Assembly (NCBI GenBank): GCA_018907035.1
Contig: JACCIC010000063.1
Location: 496,001 to 560,000 of the forward strand
DNA: 64,000 nucleotides
Source: Sycobia sp. Sy_11
Taxonomy: Eukaryota; Arthropoda; Insecta; Hymenoptera; Epichrysomallidae
Reading direction: 5' to 3'
This document shows positions 1-13,630 of the stretch, piece after piece; the stretch's first letter is position 1, and every line of letters starts with the position of its first letter. Made by a program: the position numbers and the translations under genes. The notes under the pieces are model-generated. The model searched no databases. It saw only the letters and a list, made by a program, of their open reading frames with translations, and was not told the DNA's origin.

Positions 1-199
1 ATTTATTATATGTATTTAGATGGTACTGGTATTGTACTATTATTTAGTGTATCACTTAATTGTATTAAACTACATAGATTTTTTGTTTTAAATTTTAAAG
101 ACCAAATAGCGTGGTCGAAGATCAATGGAAATGGCCGTGGCTTGAGAGGAAAGTCAGGGATGCGGGCATGTTGGGAGTAACTCGTGTATACAAATAGGC

Positions 200-204
<5 letters not shown>
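1..204. other. AT-rich non-coding flank
   Basis: Ordinary AT-rich sequence leading into the first GA tract. No open frame, RNA gene or repeat is recognisable. Confidence 0.6.
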
Positions 205-239
<35 letters not shown>

Positions 240-250
240 GGGGGGGGGGG
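205..250. repeat. (GA)n microsatellite with adjacent poly-G
   Basis: About 33 bases of pure GA dinucleotide run directly into a 12-base G tract. The short frames across this position on both strands are serine/leucine or arginine/glutamate runs caused by the repeat, not genes. The G tract next to polypurine could adopt non-B DNA; that is inference. Confidence 0.95.
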
Positions 251-1960
251 AATTCTACTCGGAAATATTTGGTGCCCGGAAAAGGATGCATTTCTTCAAC
301 TCCACCTTTTGTCGAGCACATCTGTACAGGTATACAACAATTTCTCCAGGACCTTTCCTTTCTTGCTCCCAACAGCACTTGAAAATATGGTAGTATTCTC
401 GGTTTCCTCCTTCCATCTCCGCTGCGGGGACGGAAATAAGTTGATTGCTCGCCGGCACGTGCGAATTGTTGCTGTGTTCGACGGCCCTCCTCTAGCTGCT
501 AAACGCGTTTAAGTAAAGAAAAGCCATTTTTCAATAGATTCTTAAATTTTTTTCAATATAATTTTATAATGTATTTAATATTTTTCAGACAATTTTACGT
601 ATCTAACGATTTTAAATATTATTTTAATATTTAATCCATTTTCTTGAGAAGTTAATAAAGTAATTCATTTATTTTTCAAGTTAATATTCATATCCATTAA
701 TATTAATTAAATTTAACTACACTACAACTAGAAATAGTTATAATTCTAAACAGAAAACGTAAAGATATCGTGTACTAATTGTTCATTATCCAAAAAAAAT
801 TGACGATAAATACTTTGGAAATTCAGTTTTTTTTTCAAGTTTGAAATTCGTTAATAAATCTTTTGAAGGGAATGTTGAGATATCATAGTGCTCGCAACGA
901 TTTGTAGTAAAATGGCGTCACTATCTCAGATCATATTTTGCAACTTTCATCATAAATTTGCAACACAAATTATAACGATGTCATTTTTAGTTTTTTTTTT
1001 TTTTTTTGGTGACAGCTACCTCGCTTAAGAGTATTTCGTTCATTCATAATGCCTCAAACTTGCTTAATCGAGAAAAATCTTCGTATTACGGCTGTTAATT
1101 TTTTCTCCGACATCCCCTACATATATTGTAAATAAATTATTTAAGGTGGATTTGACTTTCAATGACGTATCATTTGTAGTTCCTCAAGAGTGACAGTATT
1201 GTATCAAATTTTTATAAAAAACAATATATTATGATGTTCAACATATAGTTAATATTATAATACATTCATTATTAAAATAATGCCTCAAATTAATAAATTA
1301 ATATGTAAAATATAAAATGTTTCCCGAATAGCCTTTCACAATGTTTTACAATTTATTTTCAGTTAGAACAGAAGATTTTTAATTTTTTAATGTTTTCTTC
1401 GCTTATACTCCTTTCAGTAGTATAATATAATAGTATCTTATAAGTATAATATAAACATAGCTAAAATATAGGTACATTTATACGTGACTAATCAAATTTA
1501 TGATTAGTTAAATTTTGTTTTTTTTTTTCAAGAAGAATATAGAATATAATATTATATATAAATATAAATTATCAAGGGGTTAGGAGTTACGGAGAGTTCA
1601 TAGGAGTAGCAGTCTAGTGAAGTAAACTATTACCAAAAATTATTTATTCCTCGAACGACTGAGAAAACCTTATACTAGCGTCGAGCCTTAAAATTAAATT
1701 GAATTATTTTATCAATATATTAGAAAATTATATTCTATATTTCATTTTTTAGATCTATGTATATCTTTGTTGATTGTTATCATAAATTAATGCACTATAG
1801 AATACTATATAGATTAGTAAGTTCATATGGTTGTGAACTAATGGCATATGCAATATTTTCCCTTTTCCAATACTTCCACCAAAAATCATAAGATAATTCG
1901 CAAACTTAAAATTCAGTCTAAATCTTTCAAAGCTCGCTCTCTGTCTCCCTGTCTCTCTAT
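251..1960. other. AT-rich non-coding stretch
   Basis: Apart from a mildly GC-richer patch at 255-515, this is AT-rich sequence with dense stops in all frames. A 17-base poly-T lies at 991-1007; it could be the tail of an old retroposed copy on the minus strand, but no target-site duplication or body was recognised. No gene is seen. Confidence 0.6.
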
Positions 1961-1977
1961 CTCTCTCTCTCTCTCTC
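1961..1977. repeat. (CT)n microsatellite
   Basis: Short CT run, preceded by a degenerate CT-rich segment from 1935. The minus-strand frame across it is low complexity. Confidence 0.9.
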
Positions 1978-2656
1978 ATACTATATATATTACAAAGTTT
2001 CTTACAGCACAGTGAAGTTTAATCTTATTTTCGCGAAAGCAAATTCTAGTATTATACAGTATAACTGCAAACGGCTTTAATAGTGCAAGTTATTTTAAGC
2101 TCGTTAATTTTTGGCATGAAATTTGGAAAGCTTCTGCTTTCCAGAACATTTCTAGGAAACCGATGCAAGTTAGTCCTTTGCATTTAAAGTCTTCGCAAGT
2201 TGTACGAGAGATATTTTGAAATACAAAAGCATTTGTATAGATGCATCGAGAATAAATTATTTGTTAAATGTGATCATTGTTAAACGAATTTCAAATTCAT
2301 AATTTTATATATTAATATATTTGCATAATTTTATTTTTACCGAAAGTCAGTGATAATAGGAATAGTAACGTGACGGCAGCTCGAGCCGAATCGATTTTCC
2401 AAATTAGTATGAAGACTATAACAGAAATCTTTTATAATAATCCAATTTAGCTCGTTCCCCCTACTGGGCTGGATTACAATTCCTTATTCTCGAGATAAGG
2501 AGAAGTTCGCGTTTGAACTCAGTGGATCGAGGAACTCAGTTCGAGAATCCTCTTCTATACTGCAATAAAACGTACTTCAGATTTTCACTACACATTCAAT
2601 TCCCGTCACCTTCACACACAGTCGCTCGAAAGCTCGGAAGGGATTTGGTATTTCTG

Positions 2657-2663
<7 letters not shown>
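1978..2663. other. AT-rich stretch grading into a GC-richer flank
   Basis: No recognisable gene. GC content rises from about 2355 towards the GA tract at 2664. Confidence 0.5.
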
Positions 2664-2689
<26 letters not shown>

Positions 2690-2740
2690 CGGGAGAGAGT
2701 GGGAGAGAATGAGGGTGAAAGGGAGAGGGCGAACGAGTAG
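2664..2740. repeat. (GA)n microsatellite with degenerate polypurine tail
   Basis: Pure GA from about 2664 to 2689, followed by a GA-rich imperfect extension to about 2740. It borders a CpG-richer patch (2741-2945). Confidence 0.9.
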
Positions 2741-2945
2741 GACCGGGGAGTAGGGAGGCAAACGCGGAAATGAAGAGGACAGGAGGAAGGAAGAATAGGT
2801 GCACGTAGAGCATGGCACGTCGCTGTCAGCCGACAAGGAAGACGTCGTCTTTGTCGCCTCCTCCGTCGCCCGATGCTTCCGAATAAGGTCACGCGCATCG
2901 CTAGAATTTAGAATAAACCTCCGCGCTTTTGCCTCTCGCTATATA
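2741..2945. other. CpG-richer island between GA and TA tracts
   Basis: About 200 bases clearly richer in GC and CpG than the surroundings, flanked on the left by (GA)n and on the right by (TA)n. No protein family is recognisable in any frame. It may be regulatory. Confidence 0.5.
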
Positions 2946-2960
2946 CGCATGTATATATGG

Positions 2961-2962
<2 letters not shown>

Positions 2963-3006
<44 letters not shown>
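2963..3006. repeat. (TA)n microsatellite
   Basis: About 44 bases of pure TA dinucleotide. It translates as isoleucine/tyrosine alternation on both strands, which explains the short frames called across it. Confidence 0.97.
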
Positions 3007-3008
<2 letters not shown>

Positions 3009-4019
3009 AAGTATATGTAGGATCACGACGTCGCGGCTACTTCGCGACACGATATTTGATGAGCGGAAGATATCGATCGGCAAGGATGCGGATATGCGCG
3101 TTAAGTCGCGATTGATGTACGCACATGGTATAGTCCTTGCGACGTTCTACATAATTATTCTACGTCGAACTGATCTGAGACCGCGAATTAGAAATTTTGC
3201 TGTAGCTACTTCAGAGTGTAGCTGACATTACAACAAGATTTCATAATATTGATTTAGCTATATCTTTTAATTTCCTTAAAATGCGTTGCTCCAAGAACGT
3301 TATTGTCTTATAGACTATAAATTATAAATATAAATATAATTACTAATGAGGGCGTAATCTAATACGATTTTACCTTTTTTTCCACGTTGATAATATGGCA
3401 CAATATCAATGTCACGTCTTTTTCGCGCTTATTTTTGTGTTTTACTCAAATATTTAAAAATTTTGAATATGAGGATGTATGCTCTTTTTGACAATAATTT
3501 TAATATTTCTTTTTATAAATCTGTCTTGAAAGGCCTGCGTAATCGGACCCTCTAAAAGTTATTCAGGCTGGTTCTCATAACTTAAAATAAAGTTTAGAGA
3601 ATTAAGATATTTTCTTTCGCGTACAGTTTTGTTTCTAAGGAGCTTTTTCGCAAATTAAATGTTTGCATCACAATTTAAACAAGTTCTTTATAAATTTTTC
3701 AAGGATTATTTCAAAATAAAAAGCAGAAATCAAAAAAATATACATCTATATCTGTATGAAGCTTGGAATTGTTTCTATTATTTTGATATGAATTAGTTCT
3801 CAATACAATTATGTACGAATGTTCGTTAAATAAAAAAATTTATTACTGGTTTTTGTCTTTATAAAAAAATTTTTTTTTATAAAGATATAGATAATATTTT
3901 CGACGATAAAATTTATACGATCTGCAATTTATTGTAATTAAAATTACAAATTTGCCGTTGAAGCCTTCCACGTCGTTGTTTTTTTTTTTGTAATCAAAAT
4001 TCGTCATTATTAATGTGAT
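3007..4019. other. AT-rich non-coding stretch
   Basis: The first 200 bases are mildly CpG-enriched; the rest is AT-rich with many stops. Nothing recognisable. Confidence 0.55.
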
Positions 4020-4300
4020 CTTCGTTTTATGCGACTAATCAGCGGAACTGCTCACTGATGCCGATGCTTTCTTCTACTTCCTTTCCCATACGGCCCTCGT
4101 GTCCACGAGGACGCATAGATAATCAAGCCGGTATGCTTTTCCGCGCGCAAGCTCTGCATTTTAATATAGTTTCAGTATAGTCTAATAATAGATCGCTCAC
4201 ATAATGACAATTGCATCACGCGTGCACGCTGATGCCGTCCTGTCAACGCGATCTCGCGACGAATTCTTCGTTCGTTATGTAAGAGCGTGCAACGGACAGC
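4020..4300. other. CpG-richer patch, possible regulatory element
   Basis: GC and CpG content rise above the desert on both sides. A small inverted repeat, CCTCGTG/CACGAGG, lies near 4096-4112. No coding frame is recognised. Confidence 0.4.
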
Positions 4301-6733
4301 AGTAATCGAGGCCCTTTTATAGAAGCTGTTGTCTGCTATTGTGTTGGTTAAATATATGTAACAGTTGATTCTTTACATATCCTTTTTTATCGTTGAATTT
4401 TTCTGGCTTAATGTTTCATTTTTCACCTTTATATGAGCAAGCAATATCTTTTTGCAGCCGCTTATGTAAATCGAATTTTATATATAATGGAAATATCGTG
4501 TGAAGTTTCCACAAATAAATCTCTTACAATCCGTTTCCTAGGTAAAACGCATATTAACTATAAATCCGGACATATTTAAGTAAAATTAAACACTGCATAT
4601 GGAAAAGTAAAAGTATAAAATATGTGCGAATAAACAATTAAGTAAATGCAGCAATCGTTCATTATAAAAAAACATCAGTCAAGTATAAGTGGTCATTGAT
4701 CGTGGAATATAAGAAAGTAAAATAATAAGGAAACTACTAACCGATAACATTTTTTACGCAAAAGTAGTCCTCCAAGAGCATTCCACTCCTAAAGAACAAG
4801 CAATCGTATTAAATTTTATCAATGGAAAATCAGTATATATGACTATAGTTTTTTAGCTTCTAAATTAATAAATTTTGGAATTATTTAGTGTGCACGATCT
4901 ATATTTCCCTTAGTATTTAAATATATGTTAGTAGCAAGAAATATTACGACTCAACACACTGATAAGAAAGCTTTACTCCATACATTAGAAATTTGTATTT
5001 TATATATTTTTTAAATAAAATTATACTATCTTTAATGCATGGAATTCCTTCTTCTTGCAAAATAAACATGTGTCTAAATGTAAAATCTGTATTGATAATA
5101 ATGACTTTAGGGCAAAATACTATGGCTCCGGCTTTTTGAGCTGTCATGGCACACGTACATGAACTTCAATTGGATAGCGAAGGAGCATTTTAACATATAA
5201 ATTATAAAAATATAGATAGTCCACGTTCTCAAATATTTTCAATTATTTCAAAATGAAGAATATCGAGTTCATTATACAGAAAAAGTTGAAGGCATACCAC
5301 TCAAAAAAAAGAAACATTCGACAGAACAAACATTAAAAATAGACAATAGTAATTAAAAAAATTAATACCTCACTGAATTATCGTTCAGATATAATTTGAG
5401 CAGTAAGACAAATCTTATGTATTTTAAAATTTATAAATGCAAGTTTCTTCTAATGAAAAGATTCTAAAATAAATTTTAACTCGAGACGATGAAATATCAA
5501 TTGAACAATATAAAATTTACAATACTATTTTAAAAAGACTTACAATAATTTATAGTAATGTGGATAGCTGTGAGAATAAAAATATTTTAGAATTCACACT
5601 TAAATTCACGAATAAGCCCATAAATTCCTAGAAAAGTGCCAGAGAAAATTTATTCTTCTCTCGCTTCTACGATCACTTATAGCTAAGATTATAGAAATTG
5701 TCAGCTGTCTAAAATTTCCATAATACAAAGACGAAAAAGATAGTTAGCTATGAATTAAAAATATTATTTTCATGGAAAAACTGTTCATGAAGATAATATT
5801 ATTAATCAGAAAGTGACTTATATAAAAAAAAGAAAGTCAATATTGAATAATAACAATCTCGAATAATATTTTTTCAGAAAAAAATCGAATTCTAACAATA
5901 ATTTTACAGCTATTGATTATAAAAAATTAAATAATTTAAATGAATAATTCCATTAGAATGAACGAATGACTGGCTATTATTGTTAGAAATTGGGATGGTG
6001 AAGCTGTATTATAGTTATTAGCTTTTCCACTGATGTATTATTATAGAATAAAGTCTTGATGAGTTAAAAGTAGTAATATTAATTATAGGAGTTTACAATA
6101 ATTATATGTCTAGAAATCAATTCAATTTTGACCTCTTCTCGAACACAAGGTTTTAACAAGAATAGACAAATTGGGTTTCTTCTAAAATAATTGTCATATT
6201 CTATTTTCATATTAAAGACGTAAAAAATACCGTCGGAGTGTTCAGAAAATGTCTAGTCCCCTAATCACTGTAAGGTTACGCTAAGGTCGAAAAGTGTGCT
6301 CTTTCAACATTATTTTCTTTTGACACTCCAGTTATCGCAAAATTTCTAAAAGAAATTACACCGGTGGGCTAGTTATGTACTAAGCGAACATAAAATACAC
6401 TCGGCGCTACAAAAATAATTGAGTCTTAATTTCATTTTTTAATTTCTTCAAAAAAGGCACTTACGTTTTTTTTTCTGTGGTTTATGACACTAGTATTATA
6501 CTTGTAATTAAATGGTGGGCCCTAAAGTTTGGGCATTTTTAGTTTGTTTATTATTCTTATTGTATAAGAGAAACAATACATTCCTACAGATTGTAACAGA
6601 GAAATTCATTATATTTTCGAATAATTTTCCGCATGTCGCTGTTATCGTTTTACTAACGATCCTCTTAATGGGAGTAAACGGAATAAACGTAACGATGTTT
6701 TTCAAAAAGCAGAAGTAGCTGTTCAAATCTATT

Positions 6734-6736
<3 letters not shown>
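4301..6736. other. AT-rich gene desert
   Basis: About 2.4 kb of AT-rich sequence. The open frames at 4944-5147 (minus) and 6508-6726 (both strands) have desert-like composition and resemble no known family. I see no gene. Confidence 0.55.

Positions 6737-6777
<41 letters not shown>
6737..6777. repeat. (TA)n microsatellite
   Basis: About 41 bases of uninterrupted TA dinucleotide. Confidence 0.97.
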
Positions 6778-6779
<2 letters not shown>

Positions 6780-8079
6780 TTATTTGTCTAATTCACGTCC
6801 AACGTCTATTTCGTTCTTCGCTTATTTCCAATTTGGAGACAATTGCAAGAAGCAATTAATTCCCACTTATTCGACAATCGCCACTTATTCCAATCACTTT
6901 CTAGACAATCAATTCCTTTTACTATATTTAATTCTTTACAAAAGTGTAGCTTAAAAAAGGGTTTTTAGGATAATGTTATATGTCTTTATAATATTTTAGG
7001 TTTTAAAAAATAAGAATGATTTAATAATTTGTTTTCTTCTCACATCATAGCACTAATAGAATCGTAAATGTCACAGCATAAGTTCCTAGACATTTAATAC
7101 TGTACTATATATTAGATCGTTATAATAAAGTAAATCTTTTTTATTTTTAAAATTGATCAAAATTTCAGAAGCAGTCGGTAACGATTACGTAGAGTATCTC
7201 GATAAGAAGCTCAAATGTATAAAGATATAAAAGAAAGAAATTTTTTTAGAATTACATATTTTTTCATTCATTGCCTATATTCAGCAGATTGTGCTATATG
7301 TTCTACATTCTATATTATAAGAATCATAAAATTGCAGAATATGCTATCGGGATCTTCAAAATTAAAAATGTATATGCAATGATAATGAAAATATCTTATG
7401 ATTTTAACTTCTGCAAGAGAAAAAATTGGTTAATAAACACTGTACAGAAAACATATTTTTATTTTGAATGCGATTGCATAGAAGTTAGCTGGTTTAGGAA
7501 TAATTTAAGACAGAAGAGTTTTTATTCATTTCGAATCAAATAATAGATTTTAAGTAAGTTACCAAGGAGTGGTTAATTGGCCTATCTTACTCGGTCAAAA
7601 TCTTTTGGAACTTCAAATAAATAAGAAAAAAAATATATGAAAATGGTTTAAAACTTAAAATATTTAAACGCACTTTTAAATCTAACAACATTGCAGAGTT
7701 GCAGTATTAAACGATAAAGAAAAAAGCAAATGAATTTAAAAAGAGGTATTAGAATTAAAAGTTACGACTGAGATCTATAATATAACGGACCCAATTGAGG
7801 AAAAAATCAATTAGGGTAAGTCGAGGATCTCAAGATTTAAATACATATTATGTACTATATTATTAAAATGTGTATTAATATATTTTTGCGTAGGCGTAGT
7901 AACTTAAAAATATTATAATCGCAAATATATCGCTTTTGCAATTCTTTAGTACTCCCGAGAGCTGGATGAATGAAGGCGCAAATTGAGAACCGACGCGAGA
8001 GCCAAAATACTTCGTATTCTAAAGTAATCCTCTATACTCATACGGACTAGCTTCTGTTCCCCCCTTCCCCCAAACACAC
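6778..8079. other. AT-rich gene desert
   Basis: AT-rich with frequent stops. The 90-codon frame at 7271-7543 is rich in F, I, K, N and Y, as expected from base composition, and is not recognisable. Confidence 0.55.
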
Positions 8080-8400
8080 CGTTCAAGGGACTCTCATATA
8101 CGTGACAAACGCGTCCTTTCGCCCATATACGCGCAGGGTGCGCGTTATGACGCTTGGCATCCGCTCTGTGTGTGCATATACGTTATGACTATACACTTGT
8201 ACGCGGTTACGCGGACGTCGCTCCGCGTCGCGACGCGCGGCATACGGACGACATTATACATCCACTCTATACGCGAGCACCAGGTTGTATTGCATGCGCG
8301 TCGGGATTCCATTTATACATCGATGAATAAAGGCTCTCGAGCACCGGTTTAGTGATTGAGTTCTGCCGCGGTACCGGGGAACGCCACGTCCTCGCTAAAT
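8080..8400. other. CpG-rich patch upstream of mariner relic
   Basis: CpG-dense segment containing many CGCG and GCGC steps. A 60-codon frame at 8170-8352 is compositional. No promoter motif set was found here. Confidence 0.4.
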
Positions 8401-8677
8401 CTTAAATATTATTTAAATAACATTTTTAAACACGAAATTATAATCATATAGTTATTCACATATCACGCTAGATATTGTGAAATAACCTCTGTTAGCATTT
8501 CATTCTGGGTGCGATCGAAACTGAGTTATCAATAAGGCTATTATACACATAATTATATAATGGAAAAAGTTGTACGTCTAAAAATAGATGATTTGGTCTT
8601 TAACATAAAAATGTTATAAGTTTTGTGAGAAAACTGTATATCCATTAGGATTTTGAATAAGTTTTCGCTCTTTTTTA
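8401..8677. other. AT-rich sequence beside the mariner relic
   Basis: On the minus strand this follows the transposase stop codon and would contain the mariner 3' untranslated part and terminal inverted repeat. I could not identify a terminal repeat with confidence. Confidence 0.45.
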
Positions 8678-8977
8678 TTAAATAAAAGTTTCATTTAAAA
8701 TAGAAGGAATAAAAATATTTGATTCGAAGTATTGTCCATTTTTCTCCCTATCGAAGAATCGGCCAATTTTTTAGCTTCTTCGTAAGAATGAAAGCGTTGG
8801 TCAGAGGGGCCGTGTACCATCGAATGAAACAAGTGAAAATCGAATGGGGTTATCTCAGCTGAATAGGTCGTTTTGGTAGATGATCATATAGGAGCCGCTT
8901 TTCGTTTAGGGACCAACTTGGTAGCGATGCCCCGTGATAATTTCATTCGGTTTGTGGGGCTCATAATAAATGACACA
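8678..8977 (-). pseudogene. Decayed mariner (Tc1/mariner) transposase fragment
   Basis: The minus strand carries three collinear blocks of mariner transposase in different reading frames. Block 1 (about 8907-8977) reads VIYYEPHKPNEIITGHRYQ, matching the mariner segment around IYYELLKPNETITGDRYR. Block 2 (about 8741-8868) reads TYSAEITPFDFHLFHSMVHG, then DQRFHSYEEAKK, matching the YSPDLAPSDYHLFRS region. Its aspartate before the aromatic-HLF motif corresponds to the third catalytic D of the DDD triad. Block 3 (8678-8737) reads GQYFESN before a stop, matching the usual C-terminal GQYF end. Residues between blocks 1 and 2, and about 25 residues between blocks 2 and 3, are missing, and frame changes separate the blocks. 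The N-terminal DNA-binding half was not found. The element is dead. Family assignment is by motif recognition; the subfamily is not determined. Confidence 0.85.
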
Positions 8978-9841
8978 GAGCAAGGAAAAACCAGTTCTAT
9001 TTTTTTTCTACGAATTGAGTTGATTAAATATATAATGACCTATAGTGGTCCCGTTTGTTTAATAATTTTTTTTCAATAAGTGAAAAAATTGAATTTTTTG
9101 CCAACGCTCCAAGCTGTTTCGTTATATTCATCTCTCTTTAATGCAAATTGTAACAATTGGTTATGACATTTATATTTTGCATGAACACAGAGTTAATACG
9201 ATATAACTATATTCGGTTACAAACTAATAAAACTATTAATTAGTTGATGAAAGGAACTATTAGTCGATTATGTAGAATGGCAAATTTTCAGCTGTATATG
9301 TATTCAGAACGTCAATAGGTAACAATCGCAAGTGCAAATAGTAACAGGCATATTAAAACAGACGACATGTACATGAAGACTTATAAAGACATAACACAAT
9401 CAATTAGTATGAATCGCATATGTAAGTAATGATAGCCAGAAGAAAACAATAAAATATGCACAAAGAAATTTTAAAAAATCTTCATACTTATGGTGCACAA
9501 TAGCATTTATAGAAGTAATCAGAAGATTAAAGAAAACATTTGCACGATATAGAATATAAGAAATTAATATTTAAATAATATACGGATCTTGAATCAAGAA
9601 CATCTAAAAAATGTTTTAAAAAATGATAGATATACATAGTTAAGTTGACAGATTAAATAGACTGTGTGATGCTAATAATTTAGAAAATGAATATAAGAAT
9701 GTTCATATTTCATTTTATATTCCACTAAAAATATCATTGCAATTAGATAGTAATGAATTCATATTCTATTTCACGTTTATATGAGTAAACTACCTGATTC
9801 AATTCATTGCTATTTAATTACGCTATGTTTAGTTATCTATC
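8978..9841. other. AT-rich sequence downstream of mariner relic
   Basis: The first 150 bases could hold further unrecognisable mariner sequence (upstream in transposase orientation). Beyond that it is ordinary AT-rich desert. Confidence 0.45.
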
Positions 9842-9878
9842 TTATATATATAAATATATATATATATATGTATATAAT
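9842..9878. repeat. Imperfect (TA)n tract
   Basis: TA dinucleotides interrupted by AAA and TG steps, about 37 bases. Confidence 0.85.
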
Positions 9879-12800
9879 GTTATTACATTACCGAAAGGAG
9901 AAGTTATGTACATTCTTAAAATTCAGTAATTAATATTCATAATTGCGCTTAGAATAGTATAAACATTAACTTAAAGCATCGGCATATAAATAAAATTTGT
10001 TTTTATTTATTGAAAACATACTTTAGGCAATGATAACGTTAGAAGCTGTTTCATGCTATTTATTTTAATATGTTAATTTGTCAATAAATGCTCATTCAAT
10101 TATATAATGATGTTCGATTTTTTTAGTTTTCTTGATAAATTTATGTATTATTTGTTTACTTATGGATTATGATGCGGCGGAAATACCTTGCTTATTGCCG
10201 AAGTGCCTTTGCTTACTTACATAATAAGTAGCGATATTAATCGAGATAATAAGTAGACTTGCACATATAATGAGCTACATTATCACGGCAAAATTCGGTA
10301 GATTGTTTGTGAATTGACAAACATTAAAATTGACATGGAAACATTATTATTCTTTTATTATAATATTCTTTTATTGTTTAACTATCATTTGTAAACAAAA
10401 TGAAACGAAGAAGTCATCTTTTGAGTCAGCTTTTTTCGAACAAGCAAACGGGAAAATCGAGTAACTGGACAAAAGCGAAGTAGATTATTTATCTATATAT
10501 TATTGATTAAAGCAATATGTAAGTAAGATATTTTTTATTTAATTGTTGTGAAGAAGTGTACTTTTCAAGCAAGAAAGAATATTACAAAACAAGTTTGCAT
10601 TCAATCAAAAAACGGTTACGTATACTTTCATTAATAATTTATGTGTACAGATACTGTCAAAATTTTTAACGAATCGATAAAATATTTTATAGCAAGAAAA
10701 AAAGTCTTTTTCGGAGAAGCACTTTAAAAGTTGCAGAACTACATAGACCGTAGTATTGTAGTAACGCTTTGTTAGTAACATAATTAGCGTAAAGGTAAAA
10801 TTAGGTTAATATTATAGTAGTATAGTAGAATACAAACTATGTGGAAAATACTATTTTTACAATTTTCGTTTATATATCTATAAGATTAATCGCATATTAT
10901 TTTTATGGCGTTGAATCATTATTTAAGTTCCTTTTTCAGCAAGATAGCCTCACCGAAGCCTATTATAAAGGCGATACTGATACCGTGCAATTCAGTATCC
11001 TGCAATAATCCCTCGGAAATTTGATTTTTTCCAAGATGACGGAACCCAACCGTAGGCTGAATATATAATATTTGAAAAACTTATAAAATTTAATTTTGAA
11101 AATTAATTTTATTACTTTTACAAAAATTTATTGACACTAGGGGTTCTAGAACGTAATTTAAAAATAGAAAATGGCATATTAAAAATTATGTTTCATGTTT
11201 TTTTATTCGTCAAGTAAGAAATGATTCAGATCGAGATTTTCGAGACTGACAAAATAATGAAAATTTACCGATTAATATATTCATAGCCATATTCTATAGC
11301 CATATTCTATAATACTCTTTTATTTGATAAATATTAGGTCTACCTCTGTAATAAGCTTGAAAGAAATTGAAAGATTTTATCCCATTAATTAAAGACAAAA
11401 TCTATAGGATTCTATAAAAAAAATATTTTCATCTCCTCGAGTCTTGAAATCTAATCTTTATTACATATAATACAGTATGTGCTGATTAATCATTCAATAA
11501 ATATTAATAACTTAATATTATAGTCCAAGAAATACACTTATTATAAAATAAAAGAATTTAATTTCAATCGGCTACATATCTGTATTGTACACAATTAATC
11601 CTACTTTATTCTTCAGCAATGAAAATTATTTAAATTGCATTATTGATTATCAATGCACAAATAGTAGTTTAAATATATTTTTATTCAAATGAACTTAAGT
11701 ACATGTGAAACACTTTGCCAATTTTACAAATTTAATTGCAATCGTAATACACATTTTTATAATTTTAACTAGTTTTGCATTCTTAAATAAATACGTTAAC
11801 GGTGCAATACCAATTTCAATTCAAATTCAGTCTTTATGTCAATCTTCTTAATATTAATAACTTAATTAAGATTATTAATATTGATAATTAATATTATTCA
11901 TGTTTAAAAAAAGAGAGCTTACTGCTAGCACGGAGTGTAGTATTTGATTTTTATACGTTTGCTATATTATCTACTTTTTTTTCACTTTAAACTATAAAAG
12001 TAGCTGTAGATTCACATTCCAGAAATAACCGTGAAATTCTGAATAATGCTAAATTTTATAACTCGTGTTGCATTGTTGAAATGTGACGCTTATCGAAGAA
12101 ATCTCGTTAGCATATTTGTTGCGCAGGCATTTATTCGGTCGGATAAAAGCTGTGCATACTGCACAGACCTTAAAAAGACCGGTCGTCGGTGTCGGCTTCA
12201 GTTTCCTACATAATAAAATATCGTTGAAACGAAATTTAAATACTAAACTGACATTTGTTAAATTTCTGCATTAAAATACACGAGCTCTAGATTTTCCCAC
12301 TATTCAAAGTGAGAAATTGCAAACCATGATATCATGGACATTTATCGATACAAGCCTCTTTATATCGTATTCCATATTAGATGATTTATAATTATAGAAT
12401 TTTTTTAATTGTTGGCATATGTGCTTACGTCATACATTGTTTTTGATTTTGTAGACCACGGAATTTTTTTGATACCGAATACACTAATAATAACAAGAGA
12501 TATAATTCTGTCGTGATATAGAATTTTAGAGAACGATATATTTTATATTTTGATTTTCGGATAAAATTAATAAGTTTGCAAGCTAAAGTTATAGAGAATT
12601 CTGCAGAATAAGCTTAACTGTTTTTTTAAAGCAATCAAATTGAACTTCATTCATATAAATCCATCGAAAATGATACTTTATCTACGTTCTCGAATGGGTT
12701 TTCAAATCAGTAAATTTGAATAACAAGAATGGATCGAGAAAGTATGAAGTAATTTTATCCGATTCCATTATTGGAAATATAGTAAATTAGTTTTTACGAA

Positions 12801-13435
12801 CGAACATCACCTTCGAATAGTCAAATTTATAAAAGATAAATTGAATAACGATATATTACTACTTAAGATAAATACTTATAACAAATACGATAAGTTGTAT
12901 AAAGATAAAATAAAGATAAAATATTTAATTAATGAATCCTAATATGTTCAGAATAGTTATAAATATTACAAGAATTATTTATTATTTAGTCAATGAAAAT
13001 TTGGATTTTCTTTCGCTATTGTACAAATTTAATGCGAACGTAACAAATTAAAAATCGAAATTCTTCATAAAAAACATTTTAGAATAAAGATGAGATCCTA
13101 TAAAATGAAAGCTTCTCTTTTTATTTTTAAATTAAACGGAATTATAAAGTTTTAAATCGAGCATTCAGAAAGAAAGAAGAAATTAGGCCTCGTTTTCATT
13201 TATTTGTATATATAACTAACTATTAAAATACAAAAGCTTAGCTATCGTGAATCTATTGCGATAAATTACTAACTTCTTAAGCTTTAAGCTATCATTGTTA
13301 AGGTTGAAAGGAGAACAAAAATAAGCGAGAAGAACGAAAAATATTTTTCGTACGTTTCGATCTGAGGACAATGGCGCTATATTCTCAATCTTGATTAAAA
13401 AGCAAATAATGAAAACTGAGAAACATAATGAAGGA
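9879..13435. other. AT-rich gene desert
   Basis: About 3.5 kb without a recognisable gene. Small structures seen are an 8-bp-arm hairpin at 10973-10999 (GATACTGA/TCAGTATC) and a perfect 13-bp tandem duplication at 11283-11308 (ATAGCCATATTCT twice). The 63-codon frame at 12083-12274 is unidentifiable. Confidence 0.55.
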
Positions 13436-13441
13436 GACAGA

Positions 13442-13491
<50 letters not shown>

Positions 13492-13580
13492 GAGAGACAG
13501 AGAGATAGACATATAGGTAGACAAGGAGAGAGAGAGCAATAGAGAGACGGAGAGATAGAAATATAGATAGAGAAGAGAGA

Positions 13581-13630
<50 letters not shown>

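Noticed and set aside
991..1007. Poly-T as the tail of a minus-strand retroposon
   Set aside because: No element body, target-site duplication or coding remnant could be recognised next to it.
8873..9079. 68-codon plus-strand frame
   Set aside because: It lies antisense to the mariner transposase relic, which explains the sequence on the minus strand.
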